Origin: Actinomycetota bacterium
Lineage (GTDB): Bacteria; Actinomycetota; Thermoleophilia; RBG-16-64-13
Reading direction: 5' to 3'
DNA: 64,000 nt
NCBI GenBank assembly: GCA_016278725.1
Contig: JADQBG010000013.1
Location: 109,472-173,471 of the forward strand
Under the pieces are notes generated by a model. That model ran no database searches. It saw only the letters and a list, made by a program, of their open reading frames with translations, and was not told where the DNA came from. Position numbers and translations under genes: made by a program. Every line of letters begins with the position of its first letter. The stretch's first letter is position 1. Positions 1 through 8,139 of the stretch are shown here, piece after piece.

Positions 1-138
1 GGTTCTGGAAGCCGTGAGATGTCGAGAGTCTGACCAGCGACTTTGCCTCCCCTGGGATACCTACGGTACTTCGGACAACTAGGAGCCGAACTTTAGGAGC
101 GGCCCGCACTCCTTTGGTCGACACACAACTAAAAGACG

Positions 139-144
139 TATACT
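139..144 (+). promoter_or_regulatory. Possible -10 element upstream of tatA
   Basis: TATACT lies 69 bases before the tatA start. A TCGACA at 118-123 could serve as the -35, but the 15-base spacer is short. The rest of positions 1-212 shows no gene that I can support. Weak evidence, given only because this is the likeliest start for the first transcript. Confidence 0.3.
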
Positions 145-212
145 TGTCCCCCAGGGTAACGATGTGCGTCCACTTTGCTGCTAGTCCGCGGACGCGAAGG
201 GAGAGTTGCGCG

Positions 213-425
213 ATGCCGAATATCGGATGGATGGAGATCGGGGTTCTGGTGGTCCTGGCCCTCATCATCTTCGGTCCCAAGCGTCTTCCCGAGCTGGGCA
301 ATTCCGTCGGTAAGGCGATCACCAACTTCAAACGGGGGCTCAAGGAAGGCGAGGACGAACTGCGCAAGGCGGTATCCGAGACCTCCGAAGTCGACGCTGA
401 AGCAAAAGCCGAAGTCAAGAAGTAG
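213..425 (+). CDS. tatA: Sec-independent protein translocase subunit TatA
   Basis: This 70-residue protein is the pore-forming small subunit of the twin-arginine translocase, which exports folded proteins. The sequence shows a short periplasm-facing N-terminus, one hydrophobic helix (about residues 7-20), the conserved FGPKRLPELG hinge at 20-29, then an amphipathic helix and a charged tail ending in AEVKK. Length and order are typical of TatA/TatE. An in-frame ATG 99 bases upstream would add an extension with no TatA character, so the start at 213 is preferred; GGGAGAG at 199-205 is a plausible ribosome site. No tatC is visible in the window. The next gene begins about 40 bases downstream. 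Confidence 0.93.
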   Translation: MPNIGWMEIGVLVVLALIIFGPKRLPELGNSVGKAITNFKRGLKEGEDELRKAVSETSEVDAEAKAEVKK

Positions 426-465
426 GCAACACGGCGGACCTTCGGGCTCGAGCCGTCCTCTCCAG

Positions 466-1476
466 GTGACTTCGCCGCCCGCCCTGGCGGAACAGGTCCT
501 CGAGGGCAGCACTCGCGCGATCGCGCGGACAATCAGCCTGCTCGAGGACCACGATCCGTTGGGCCGGCAGATCGTCCGCACTCTCTATCCGCGCACCGGA
601 CGGGCGTCCCGCGTGGGGGTTACCGGTCCGCCCGGTGTCGGCAAGTCCACTTTGCTCTCCGCGCTTACCCGCGTGGTGCGCCGCGCCGAGCTTGCTGTGG
701 GGGTCATCTCGGTGGATCCCTCCAGTCCTTTCTCGGAAGGGGCGGTTCTGGGCGATCGCCTGCGCCTGAGCGAGCATTTCCTGGACAGTGGGGTGTTCAT
801 CCGTTCGATGGGCACGCGCGGGCACCTGGGGGGCCTGTCCGAAGCCGCTGCGCAATCCGCGCTGGTGCTCGATGCCGCGGGCATGAACGTGGTCTTTCTC
901 GAGACGGTGGGGGTCGGCCAGAGCGAGGTCGAGGTTGCCAGCGTGGTTGATACGGTCGTGCTCGTGCTCATGCCCGGATCGGGCGACTCGATTCAGGCGC
1001 TCAAGGCGGGCGTGATGGAGATCCCCGATATCATCGTGATCAACAAGAAGGACCACCCCCGCGCTATGGCCACCGCCCGCGATATCCAAGCGTTCCTCAA
1101 CCTCTCGGAAGAAGAGGATAGTCCCTGGGCCCCCCCGGTGCTCCTGACCGACGCGGTGGGCGGTGAGGGCGTCGAGGAGCTTTGGGAGGCGATCCAGGAT
1201 CACGGACGCTGGTTAAGCGAGGAGGGCCGCCTGGAGCGGAGGCGCCAGAACAATGTCGAGGCCGAGGTCGCCGCACTTGCCGCGAATCGGCTCCAGGCCA
1301 AGATCAAAGACATGATGCGGGACGACCCCCGGGTGAGCCGGCTTCTCGCCGAGGTTCACGAAGGCCGGCTGGACCCGTTTTCCGTGGTTGAGTATCTGAT
1401 CGCTTCCTTTGGCGGGCCCGCCGCCGGAGGCGCGCCTGAATTTCCCGGCCCCCCGCCGAACCCGAATGTTAGGTGA
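466..1476 (+). CDS. meaB: MeaB/ArgK-type GTPase, chaperone of methylmalonyl-CoA mutase
   Basis: A G3E-family P-loop GTPase of 336 residues that loads and protects the B12 cofactor of methylmalonyl-CoA mutase in the cytoplasm. Visible motifs are Walker A GPPGVGKST (residues 54-62), the family signature VDPSSPFSEGAVLGDR, SMGTRGHLGGL, switch region ETVGVGQSEVEV and base-recognition NKKD. The start is taken as GTG 466 because there is no other start codon in frame between the upstream stop and this site; the frame stays open upstream into tatA, but that part is non-homologous. The gene for the B12-binding mutase subunit follows after one small ORF, which supports the assignment. The catalytic large mutase subunit is not in the window. 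Confidence 0.93.
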   Translation: MTSPPALAEQVLEGSTRAIARTISLLEDHDPLGRQIVRTLYPRTGRASRVGVTGPPGVGKSTLLSALTRVVRRAELAVGVISVDPSSPFSEGAVLGDRLRLSEHFLDSGVFIRSMGTRGHLGGLSEAAAQSALVLDAAGMNVVFLETVGVGQSEVEVASVVDTVVLVLMPGSGDSIQALKAGVMEIPDIIVINKKDHPRAMATARDIQAFLNLSEEEDSPWAPPVLLTDAVGGEGVEELWEAIQDHGRWLSEEGRLERRRQNNVEAEVAALAANRLQAKIKDMMRDDPRVSRLLAEVHEGRLDPFSVVEYLIASFGGPAAGGAPEFPGPPPNPNVR

Positions 1477-1768
1477 CGTGCTCCATGGATCGAGGTCTGC
1501 TGCCGATGATTGCCCAGTGAACCTTGACGGAGACCTCCCCCAGCCCATTTCGCACTCCCGACCCGTCACTTGTCCGGGTTGTGGTGAGCCGGTGATGATT
1601 CCTGGGGCAGGAGGCCCGCCCGGAGACGGATCTCCGCAACCCTCCGATGCCCGGGTGGCCCACGCTCTTTGCGGTTGCTACCTTTTCGCCATGCCGGAGG
1701 CGTCATTCAATCGCCTGTTGGACGCCATTTTCACCTCGGCCCGGCCCTTTTCGGGGGGTGAAGTCTGA
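1466..1768 (+). CDS. Small hypothetical protein with zinc-ribbon-like cysteines
   Basis: A 100-residue ORF whose ATG overlaps the last codons of meaB (stop at 1474-1476), so it could be translationally coupled. I do not recognise a family. It carries a CPGCGEPV knuckle in the middle and a CGCYLF segment about 37 residues later, which together could bind a metal. The C-terminus (ASFNRLLDAIFTSARPFSGG) looks like a short amphipathic helix. Its position between meaB and the B12-binding mutase subunit suggests a link to that enzyme, but this is inference from location only. It could be a chance ORF; the clustered cysteines and the coupling favour a real gene. Confidence 0.5.
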   Translation: MLGDVLHGSRSAADDCPVNLDGDLPQPISHSRPVTCPGCGEPVMIPGAGGPPGDGSPQPSDARVAHALCGCYLFAMPEASFNRLLDAIFTSARPFSGGEV

Positions 1769-1864
1769 TCCTGCTCCCGGGAGTCCTTGGACCTGCCGCG
1801 CCGGTCATCTAGAATCAGCATCCTCCGGGCCGGGGGGTCCCGGGAAACGGGAAGAGGAGGAGCC

Positions 1865-2275
1865 GTGGCAAGGAAGATCAGGGTCCTGATGGCCAAGCCG
1901 GGCCTGGACGGGCACGACCGGGGGATCAAGGTCCTCAGCAGGGCCATGCGCGACGCCGGGATGGAGGTGGTCTATACGGGCCTGCATCAGACGGCCGAGC
2001 AGATTGCGCAGGCGGCCATCCAGGAAGATGTCGATGTCGTCGGTCTCTCCATCCTGTCCGGCGCCCACATGACTTTGGTGCCCAAGGTCGTGGACTGTCT
2101 GCGCGCACTCGAGGCGGAGGACATAATGGTGCTCGCCGGGGGGACCATACCCCAGGAAGACCGTGAAGCCCTGCTTGCGAAGGGCGTGGCCGCCGTTTAC
2201 ACACCCGGTGCCATGACCCGCGACATCGTCGCCTTCGTCAAAGAGAAGGCCGGCGGGGAAGAACTCGGTGAGTGA
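1865..2275 (+). CDS. Cobalamin-binding subunit of methylmalonyl-CoA mutase (small, C-terminal type)
   Basis: A 136-residue B12-binding domain protein that would carry the coenzyme for a heteromeric methylmalonyl-CoA mutase, which interconverts methylmalonyl-CoA and succinyl-CoA. The DGHDRG motif at residues 15-20 supplies the lower-ligand histidine (His17); the later GLSILSG and LAGGTIP segments are the other cofactor contacts of this Rossmann-like fold. GTG 1865 is chosen because it follows GAGGAGG at good distance and gives the expected N-terminus MARKIRVLMAKPG. The next gene overlaps its stop by eight bases. Only this half of the mutase is present, so the catalytic subunit must be encoded elsewhere. 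Confidence 0.92.
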   Translation: MARKIRVLMAKPGLDGHDRGIKVLSRAMRDAGMEVVYTGLHQTAEQIAQAAIQEDVDVVGLSILSGAHMTLVPKVVDCLRALEAEDIMVLAGGTIPQEDREALLAKGVAAVYTPGAMTRDIVAFVKEKAGGEELGE

Positions 2276-2687
2276 AGAAGCGGATGAGGCCCCGGCGCGT
2301 CACCACACCGAGCTCCGGGTCCGCTACGCCGAGACCGATGCACAAGGCGTCGTCTACCACGCCAACTATCTGGTCTATTTCGAGGTCGCCCGCTCGACTT
2401 TCACCCGCTCGCGGGGCCTTGCCTACCAGCAGATGGAGGAAGCGGGCTGGTATCTCATGGTGGTGGAGGCTTCGCTCCGCTTCAAGGCTCCCGCCCGGTA
2501 CGACGATCGTCTGACGGTCGGCACCAGGGTCGCCAAGCTGCGGGGGAAGCTGTTGGGCTTCGATTACGAAATCCGTCAGGCCGACAGCGGGCTGCTTCTG
2601 GTGACCGGGGAGACGCTTCACATTTGCCTGGATGAAGACAAGCGCCCCCGGGAGTTGCCGGCGCAGGTGTTGGAGGCCTTCGCCTGA
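2268..2687 (+). CDS. Acyl-CoA thioesterase, 4HBT hot-dog family (YbgC/FadM type)
   Basis: A 139-residue single hot-dog-fold thioesterase that would hydrolyse acyl-CoA or acyl-carrier thioesters in the cytoplasm. The signature is RYAETDAQGVVYHANYLVYFE near residues 19-39, containing the catalytic Asp and the HxNYxxYFE segment typical of YbgC-like enzymes; length matches the family. GTG 2268 overlaps the stop of the B12-subunit gene, so translation is probably coupled and the two may share an operon with meaB. The substrate cannot be told from sequence; context suggests short or branched acyl-CoA from the methylmalonyl/propionyl branch. Confidence 0.85.
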   Translation: MSEEADEAPARHHTELRVRYAETDAQGVVYHANYLVYFEVARSTFTRSRGLAYQQMEEAGWYLMVVEASLRFKAPARYDDRLTVGTRVAKLRGKLLGFDYEIRQADSGLLLVTGETLHICLDEDKRPRELPAQVLEAFA

Positions 2688-2738
2688 GGAAGCCACTCTC
2701 TGGTGGACCGACTTCTGATGGGACCATTTTCCCGCTCA

Positions 2739-2747
2739 TGGTAGAAT
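2739..2747 (+). promoter_or_regulatory. Extended -10 promoter element (TGG-TAGAAT)
   Basis: TGGTAGAAT ends 34 bases before the TTG start at 2782. The same extended -10 pattern (TGn then TAnAAT) occurs before other transcription starts in the window (35886-35894, 23602-23610 and, on the minus strand, 20421-20429), with no convincing -35 at any of them. Confidence 0.45.
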
Positions 2748-2781
2748 CTGCGGCTCAACCCTCCCTCAGCTAGGAGAACCC

Positions 2782-3123
2782 TTGGCCGGTCATGAAGCAG
2801 TGGTCTGCGGTTACGCCAAACTGCCGAGCGGGACCGCTGCCGGACAGGTGTATCAGATGCTCGTCCTGGTCGCGCGGGTCGACCGGCGCACTCATATCGT
2901 TCAAGCCGCGTCGATCACGCTGATCACGCCCGTGGCCCGTGAATGGGTGGAGGACATTCTCGTCGGCAGCCATTTGGTCGACGGACAGGCCGCCGTGCTC
3001 GACGAGTTTGAGACCAACTACATCGGCGGTGCGCAAAAGGCCATAAAGCAGGCTTACCGCGATCTGTGCGAGCGCTATTCCGAACTGCGCAACGCCCCCC
3101 GGCCGACCCTCGAGGGTCAGTAG
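2782..3123 (+). CDS. DUF3870 family protein
   Basis: A 113-residue cytoplasmic protein matching my recollection of the DUF3870 family: an N-terminal beta-rich half, the central segment VQAASITLITPVAREWVEDILVG, and the YIGGAQKAIKQAYRDLCERY helix near the C-terminus. Function is unknown. TTG 2782 is chosen because AGGAG at 2772-2776 sits five bases upstream and the nearby ATG is out of frame. It appears to be its own transcription unit behind an extended -10 element. Its last seven bases overlap the 3' end of the convergent LiaF-like gene. Confidence 0.75.
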   Translation: MAGHEAVVCGYAKLPSGTAAGQVYQMLVLVARVDRRTHIVQAASITLITPVAREWVEDILVGSHLVDGQAAVLDEFETNYIGGAQKAIKQAYRDLCERYSELRNAPRPTLEGQ

Positions 3124-4016
3124 AGATCCACTTCGACCGAGCTGACTCCGGTGTTGATCTTCACCCGCAGGTCGTTGCCGCCCCCTTCGTAGACGTATAG
3201 ACCCCCTTCGTCACGGAATGCATCGGGGACGTCGGTGGAAGAGAGCGCGTTGTCGGTCTCGAGCGTGATGTCCAATTCCGAGGGCAGCCGCAGATTGTAG
3301 TCGCCGGCTCCCCCCTCGATCGTCACTTCGGCATCTCCGCTCGCGACCACTTCTCCGACGGTGACGTCGAGCGAACTCGCCCCCGCGTCGACGTTGAGCG
3401 CGCGCAAAACGGTCTGCTCCAGGTCGATGTCCGCGCTCGCCGCCCCGATGTTGACGTCCAGGCTCCAGGCTATCCCGTCCGCCAGGGTGAGTTCGACGAA
3501 CTGGCCTCCATCGCCAAAAGGCAGAAGGTCGAAGTCGAATCCTTGGCCTTCGCCCGCGGAGATGTCCAGGGCATAGGCGTCACCGGCCTGCTCTCTGATC
3601 TCCGCGGAGTCGCCGAGCCGGTAGCGGCCCTCCACGACTCTGGGGATATCCCCAGAATTGATTTCCAGGTCCAACGCCCCGAGGTCTATGCTCAAGGAGG
3701 CTTCCTCGACCCCGCGCGCCCGGGGGCCCTGGAGATCGCCCTCGGTCAGATTGCCGTTGCCGTTATCCCAGCCCACCTGCCAGGCAAGCACCGCGAGCGC
3801 GACACCCACGAGCAGTACGGCCAAGATCACTGCGGCCGCCCTTCCGCCTCGCGATCTGTCAAAAAGCAGGTAGACGCCGAGGATCACCAAGAACAAAGGC
3901 CAAAGCCGCCAGGCGGCGGCGACGAAATCCCAATCCAGGTAGCCCAGGTTGGCAAGAAGGAGCAGCGCCCCCAGGCCGATGAGCAGTAGCGCGATCAGCA
4001 GTCTGCCGGCGTTCAT
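3117..4016 (-). CDS. LiaF/DUF5668-type membrane protein with toast-rack adhesin-like domain
   Basis: A 299-residue protein with about three hydrophobic helices in the first 90 residues (RLLIALLLIGLGALLLLANL, a WPLFLVILGVYLLF helix of the DUF5668 type and a third VILAVLLVGVALAVLAW), then an extracellular beta-repeat domain of about 200 residues in which short strands such as LSIDLGALDLEI and LDVNIGAASADIDL recur. This is the layout of LiaF/VraT-like envelope-stress sensors and their toast-rack domain. It is preceded in the same direction by another DUF5668 protein only four bases away, so the two form an operon. Role in cell-envelope stress sensing is inferred from family. No lia-type kinase is adjacent. 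Confidence 0.7.
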   Translation of the reverse strand: MNAGRLLIALLLIGLGALLLLANLGYLDWDFVAAAWRLWPLFLVILGVYLLFDRSRGGRAAAVILAVLLVGVALAVLAWQVGWDNGNGNLTEGDLQGPRARGVEEASLSIDLGALDLEINSGDIPRVVEGRYRLGDSAEIREQAGDAYALDISAGEGQGFDFDLLPFGDGGQFVELTLADGIAWSLDVNIGAASADIDLEQTVLRALNVDAGASSLDVTVGEVVASGDAEVTIEGGAGDYNLRLPSELDITLETDNALSSTDVPDAFRDEGGLYVYEGGGNDLRVKINTGVSSVEVDLY

Positions 4017-4020
4017 CGGC

Positions 4021-4485
4021 CTACCGCCGGAAGAGCAGCAGTAGTCCGAGCAGAATCAGCAGAACCGGCCAAAGTTCACCCCAGTTCCAGAAATCGAAGA
4101 ATTGGTCCAGGAAGAACCAAGCGCCCAGTGCGATGAGGATGATGCCCACCGTCCTGCGCGGCCTGTCGTGATCCTCCTCGGTTTCGGCCGGTTCCTCGAC
4201 TGGGCGTGGGGGAGCCGCTGCGGCCGGTGGAGGCGGGGGCGGAGGCGGAGTATCGGCCGGCGGTTCCGCTGGGGGCACCGGCGGTAAGGCGTCCTCAGGG
4301 GGTGGCGATGTGTCCGCACCGACCTCGGGCCCCGACTCGGCCGAGGCCACGGTGCCGGGCACGGGCTCTGCCTCGGCTCCGGGCTCCACGTTCGGAACGG
4401 GCTCCACCTTTGGGACGGGTTCGACCACTGCCGGCGGGACTTCCTCCGGGGTTTCGCCGGCGCCGCTCTGCTCCCTGTCGCTCAT
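4021..4485 (-). CDS. Proline-rich DUF5668 membrane protein
   Basis: A 154-residue protein with a long low-complexity N-terminal half (repeats of the type VEPVPKVEPVPNVEP and a run of prolines) followed by an RPRRTVGIILIALGAWFFLDQF helix, a GELWPVLLILLGLLLLF helix and a positively charged end. The C-terminal pair of helices is the LiaI/DUF5668 pattern, so the proline-rich half probably lies in the cytoplasm. The start is placed at the internal ATG (4485) because GGAG lies at proper distance upstream of it; a longer form from 4527 is possible. It is the first gene of an operon with the LiaF-like gene. Confidence 0.65.
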   Translation of the reverse strand: MSDREQSGAGETPEEVPPAVVEPVPKVEPVPNVEPGAEAEPVPGTVASAESGPEVGADTSPPPEDALPPVPPAEPPADTPPPPPPPPAAAAPPRPVEEPAETEEDHDRPRRTVGIILIALGAWFFLDQFFDFWNWGELWPVLLILLGLLLLFRR

Positions 4486-4560
4486 ATTGGCGCTCCTTCG
4501 CAGTAGCTTCCGCGGGGTTGTTCCCATTTTAAACGCCCCACAAATACGTGATGGGCCGGG

Positions 4561-6309
4561 CTAGCGCTGCGATCGGCGCAGAAGCCCTCGGAAATCCTCC
4601 AGGGGCCGGGTGTTCGCGACATCCTTGGCCTCCAACCACCCGCGCCGGGCCTCGCCCACCCCGTAGGGCAGAAGATCGAAGCCGCGCGGCGAGTGGGCGT
4701 CGCTCGAGATCACGACAAGCGCTCCCAACTCCTTGGCCCGGCGGGCATGAGCCGCCCGAAGATCCAACCGGTCGTAGGAGGCGTTGATCTCGAGCATGGT
4801 GCCCGTGGCTGCCGCCGTCCCGGCCAACTCCTCGATGTCCAAGGCATAGCCCTCCCGCCTCCCCAGGAGCCGGCCGGATGGATGACCGATCGCGTCCACG
4901 AACGGGTTCTCCAGAGCCGAGCGAAACCTGGCCATGATCCGCTCAACCGGTTGCTGAAAGCCCGAGTGTATGCTGGCCACCACGAAGCCGAGCGAGGCCA
5001 GGAGGTCGTCGGGCAGATCGATTTCCCCGTCGGCCAGGATGTCCACCTCCGAGCCGGCCAGCAACTCGATACCGTCCAGGCGGGCGTTCAGTAAGCGGAT
5101 CTCTTCGCTCTGCCGGCGCAGATCGTCGTCGCTGACGCCGATCCCCATGCCGATCGACTTGGAGTGGTCGGAAATGCAGATGTACTCGAGCCCGCGGTCC
5201 CGGGCGGCGATCGCCATGTCCTCTATCGTCCGGCGGCCGTCCGACCAGTCCGAATGCACGTGGAGGTCACCGCGCAGATCTTCCCGGTTCACGAGGTTGG
5301 GGAGCGCACCTTCCAGGGCTGCCTGGATCTCGCCCCGCCCTTCCCGCAGCTCCGGGGGAATCCAGGAGAGACCCAGGAGTTCGTAAACCGCAGCCTCTTC
5401 CGCGCAGGGATGCGCCTTTCCGGTCTGGACCTCTTCGACGTTGTACTCGTTCACGCGCAGCCCGCGCTTTTGGGAGAAGCCCCTGAGCTCGACGTTGTGC
5501 TGCGCACTGCCCGTCGCGTGCTGCAGCAGGTTCCCGAAGGAGGCCGGGGGAACCAGGCGCAGGTCCACGTCGAGATCGTTGTGGGTGTGGATTAGAACCT
5601 TGGTCAGGCCCGACTGCTCTACCCGGGCGACCAGTGGCAAAGCGCCGAAGAACCGCCCGACCGTCTCCGGCTCGTCGGTGGAGGCCACCAGGTCCAGATC
5701 GCGCACCGTGGAACGGCGGCGGCGAAAACTTCCGGCGATCTCCGCCTGCGCGACGGCCGGGTGATCGAGCAGGGCCTGCAGCAGCCTGCGGGCCGGTTCT
5801 TCGACGTGCCCGAGCAGCCGCCGCGGAGCCGGCGCGGGACCGCGCGCCAGGGCAGTCTCGGCAGAAGACAACAGCTTGGCTTCGGACTTGGCGCCCATAC
5901 CCTTGAGGGCCCGGATGCGGCCCGCCTCCGCCGCCGCCTTCACGGCCAGGAGACTGTCGATCCGCAACTCGTCCCAAAGCCGTCGGGCCGTCTTGGGTCC
6001 GGCTCCGTCCAGTTCGGCCACTTCCAACACGCCCTCGGGATAGCTCGAGCGGAGCTTCTCGAGCTGGGCGATGCGGCCGGTCTCCACGTACTCACGCACC
6101 TTGGCCTCTATGGCCGGGCCCACTCCCGGGAGCTCGGTCAAGCGCCCCTCGAGAGTGGCCAGGGCCACCGAATCGGTCAGTTGGCCGAACTCCCGCGCCG
6201 CCTTCTGGTAGGCGAGAACGCGGTAGATCGACTGCCCCTCGAAGGCCAGGTATGCCGCCAAGACGCGGAGTTCCTGAGCGATCTCCCCATTCCCGGGGAG
6301 GGAGGTCAT
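4561..6309 (-). CDS. polX: DNA polymerase/3'-5' exonuclease PolX (Pol X + PHP domains)
   Basis: A 582-residue repair polymerase with the family's usual length. The N-terminal part has a helix-hairpin-helix region (LTELPGVGPAIEAKVREYV), the nucleotidyltransferase site follows (GSFRRRRSTVRDLDLVAS, with the third carboxylate in DVDLRLVPP), and the C-terminal third is a PHP phosphoesterase beginning RGDLHVHSDWSDGRRT with later histidines (SDHSKS, SIHSG, IGHPSGR, SSDAHS) that bind metals for 3'-5' exonuclease activity. All key residues are present. ATG 6309 lacks a clear ribosome site; a TTG 24 bases upstream behind AGGTGG is an alternative start. It acts in gap filling during base excision repair. 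Confidence 0.93.
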   Translation of the reverse strand: MTSLPGNGEIAQELRVLAAYLAFEGQSIYRVLAYQKAAREFGQLTDSVALATLEGRLTELPGVGPAIEAKVREYVETGRIAQLEKLRSSYPEGVLEVAELDGAGPKTARRLWDELRIDSLLAVKAAAEAGRIRALKGMGAKSEAKLLSSAETALARGPAPAPRRLLGHVEEPARRLLQALLDHPAVAQAEIAGSFRRRRSTVRDLDLVASTDEPETVGRFFGALPLVARVEQSGLTKVLIHTHNDLDVDLRLVPPASFGNLLQHATGSAQHNVELRGFSQKRGLRVNEYNVEEVQTGKAHPCAEEAAVYELLGLSWIPPELREGRGEIQAALEGALPNLVNREDLRGDLHVHSDWSDGRRTIEDMAIAARDRGLEYICISDHSKSIGMGIGVSDDDLRRQSEEIRLLNARLDGIELLAGSEVDILADGEIDLPDDLLASLGFVVASIHSGFQQPVERIMARFRSALENPFVDAIGHPSGRLLGRREGYALDIEELAGTAAATGTMLEINASYDRLDLRAAHARRAKELGALVVISSDAHSPRGFDLLPYGVGEARRGWLEAKDVANTRPLEDFRGLLRRSQR

Positions 6310-6472
6310 GCCGATTTCGTAGTCCGGTTTCAAAGGCCACCTGGGTTCGAGGCTTCGGCCCGCCGTGTGGGAAACGCCGGTGGGGGGGATAGCCCGGGAC
6401 ACACCCCGACCGTTTACCCAAAATCGCATGCCGGGTAAAAAATAGCCGAAGACCAACCACAAGGAGGGTTCC

Positions 6473-6739
6473 GTGGCCGACAAAAGGGTCGAGCGCAACG
6501 TGAGGTCCTCGGACCAAGAACATCCCCGCACTCCCACCGAGAAGCTGACGGCTTCTCTATCATCTGAAGGAACGCTCAACATCGAGAACGCGGAAAACGA
6601 CAAGGCGCGGGCGACTCTCTTGGATAAGTTCAAAGAGAGAGACGAGCGCTACCGCCGGGAACACGGCTCCCCCCCGGGCGGGTCCGCCAAGAAGGCTCCG
6701 GCTGAGGAAGACAAGGAAGACAAGGAAGACAAGGAATAG
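6473..6739 (+). CDS. Small highly charged hypothetical protein
   Basis: An 88-residue, very hydrophilic protein that I do not recognise. The GTG start follows an excellent AAGGAGG at 6461-6467. The middle (KARATLLDKFKERDERYRRE) is a likely helix and the end is a tandem repeat coding for EDKEDKEDKE. It has no membrane segment or cysteine. The gene lies just upstream of the baeRF10 gene in the same direction, 70 bases apart, so it may share its transcript. Its 5' part overlaps only the non-coding upstream extension of polX. Function unknown; the strong ribosome site is the main reason to accept it. Confidence 0.6.
   Translation: MADKRVERNVRSSDQEHPRTPTEKLTASLSSEGTLNIENAENDKARATLLDKFKERDERYRREHGSPPGGSAKKAPAEEDKEDKEDKE
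6710..6736 (+). repeat. Three tandem copies of a 9-base unit
   Basis: Three consecutive copies of GACAAGGAA (each encoding Asp-Lys-Glu) close the 88-residue ORF. The unit length is a multiple of three, so changes in copy number would keep the frame. Confidence 0.9.
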
Positions 6740-6809
6740 GCCGCGCAGCGTCCCTTCTCGCGCTTTCCCGCTGATTCACCAGCCGTTCCCTCAATAGAAA
6801 GGGGCGAAG

Positions 6810-7946
6810 ATGATAATAGACAGGGAGAAGATCAAGTCTCTCGCAGCAGCGCAGAGCTCCAACGGCGGTTACTACATGTCCGCCTTTGTCTCCACCAGCA
6901 GTCTCGAGAACTGGAGAAAGAACACCCCCACCTTCCTCAACAGCGCTTTCACCGAGATGATGAAGGAGCGCGACTTCTCGCACGAAGAGAAGCGCTCGCT
7001 GGAAGGAGATCTCGAGCGCATACGCGGTGTGCTCAGTTATGACATCACGCCGCAGACGGAAGGATTGGCGGTTTTTGCCGATCAGGCGGGCGGCGTGTTC
7101 GAGCGCATCGAACTGCCCGTTCGTTTCGAAGACCGGCTGGTCGTGGGCAAGTCGCCTTATCTGCGCCCCCTGCTGTGCGTGCTCTCCCTGTTCGAGCCGT
7201 TCGTGGTTGCTCAGGTAAGCAAGGACGACAGTCACCTCTACTTGGTCGATGAGTTGCGCGTGGTGCGCTCGGAGGACTTCACCGGTCCCTATCTGAAGTC
7301 CAGCAATCAGGAAACCGGCGAGGTGCCGGTCAAGGAGTACTACGCCGCGAATCGGCAGGAGTCGCTGATCGACCAGCACCACAAAGAAGTGGCGGCAGCC
7401 ATCGACAAGATGATCGAGGAGCTGGGCATCCACTGGGTGGTCCTCAACGGCAACCATGACATCGTCAGCGGCTTCCGCAGGGCCCTGAGCCAGCGGGTGG
7501 CGGCTCGGGTTGTCGGTGAATTCCCGCTGGACGCCACGGCGAGTATCAAGCAGACCATCTCCCGGGCCCGCGAGGCCATGAAGGCAGGCCGTGCTCACGG
7601 CCGTCAGGCATTGGCCGAGCGCATCCGCGAGTCGCTGGGGGCGGGCGGCCGCGGTGTCGCCGGCTTCAGCGACACCGCCGGAGCGCTCTTCCGGGGCCAG
7701 GTGCAGCGTCTGTTGGTCGATCAGGAATACCGGCCCAGCGGTTTCCGTTGCGTCGAGTGCGATTTCGTCAGTCTCACGCAGTCGGACCCGTGCCCGGTCT
7801 GCGGCGGCGGGATGCTGCCGGTCGAGGATGCCGCCGGCGAAGCAATGAGAGTCGCGGTACGGCAGGGCACCTACGTGGAGATCGGGGAGGACATCCCCGC
7901 GCTCAAGGAGTTGGGCGAGATCGCCGGTCTGCTTCGGTACGGCTAG
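6810..7946 (+). CDS. baeRF10-type eRF1-like protein with C-terminal zinc ribbon
   Basis: A 378-residue cytoplasmic protein resembling the bacterial archaeo-eukaryotic release factor group (baeRF family 10). The order is an N-terminal mixed domain with SLFEPFVVAQVSKDDSHLYL, a central eRF1 domain-2-like region with IHWVVLNGNHDIVSGFRRAL, and a last third with a treble-clef-like knuckle CVEC...CPVCGG around residues 315-335. Such proteins are predicted to bind ribosomes in rescue or hibernation, but no direct function is established here. ATG 6810 follows GAAAGGGGCG. A perfect hairpin (8018-8042) separates it from the zinc-ribbon cassette, so the two may or may not be cotranscribed. Confidence 0.7.
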   Translation: MIIDREKIKSLAAAQSSNGGYYMSAFVSTSSLENWRKNTPTFLNSAFTEMMKERDFSHEEKRSLEGDLERIRGVLSYDITPQTEGLAVFADQAGGVFERIELPVRFEDRLVVGKSPYLRPLLCVLSLFEPFVVAQVSKDDSHLYLVDELRVVRSEDFTGPYLKSSNQETGEVPVKEYYAANRQESLIDQHHKEVAAAIDKMIEELGIHWVVLNGNHDIVSGFRRALSQRVAARVVGEFPLDATASIKQTISRAREAMKAGRAHGRQALAERIRESLGAGGRGVAGFSDTAGALFRGQVQRLLVDQEYRPSGFRCVECDFVSLTQSDPCPVCGGGMLPVEDAAGEAMRVAVRQGTYVEIGEDIPALKELGEIAGLLRYG

Positions 7947-8017
7947 CCCAGGGCGGACCCGGCTTCCCCGCCGTCCGCCCGGCAGTTCCGGAGCGCATCA
8001 GGCGGCACCTGTAACCC

Positions 8018-8042
8018 GGGGCCCACTAAGGGAGTGGGCCCC
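8018..8042 (+). terminator. Perfect 10-bp hairpin after baeRF10 gene
   Basis: GGGGCCCACT-AAGGG-AGTGGGCCCC forms a perfect, very stable stem with a five-base loop, about 70 bases after the baeRF10 stop. There is no T-run behind it, so it may be a terminator, an attenuator or an RNA-processing site between this gene and the cassette that follows. Confidence 0.5.
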
Positions 8043-8139
8043 GATGCCGATATCCACCTGGTAGTCGTATTTCCTCTCGATGAGGACGACCGGCGGAACG
8101 CCGCCGCGGGTGGTGGTCGAAGTCCCGAGTCCACAGCAG

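Noticed and set aside
415..1203. 262-codon open frame opposite meaB
   Set aside because: No motif, no ribosome site, and full overlap with a clear MeaB GTPase.
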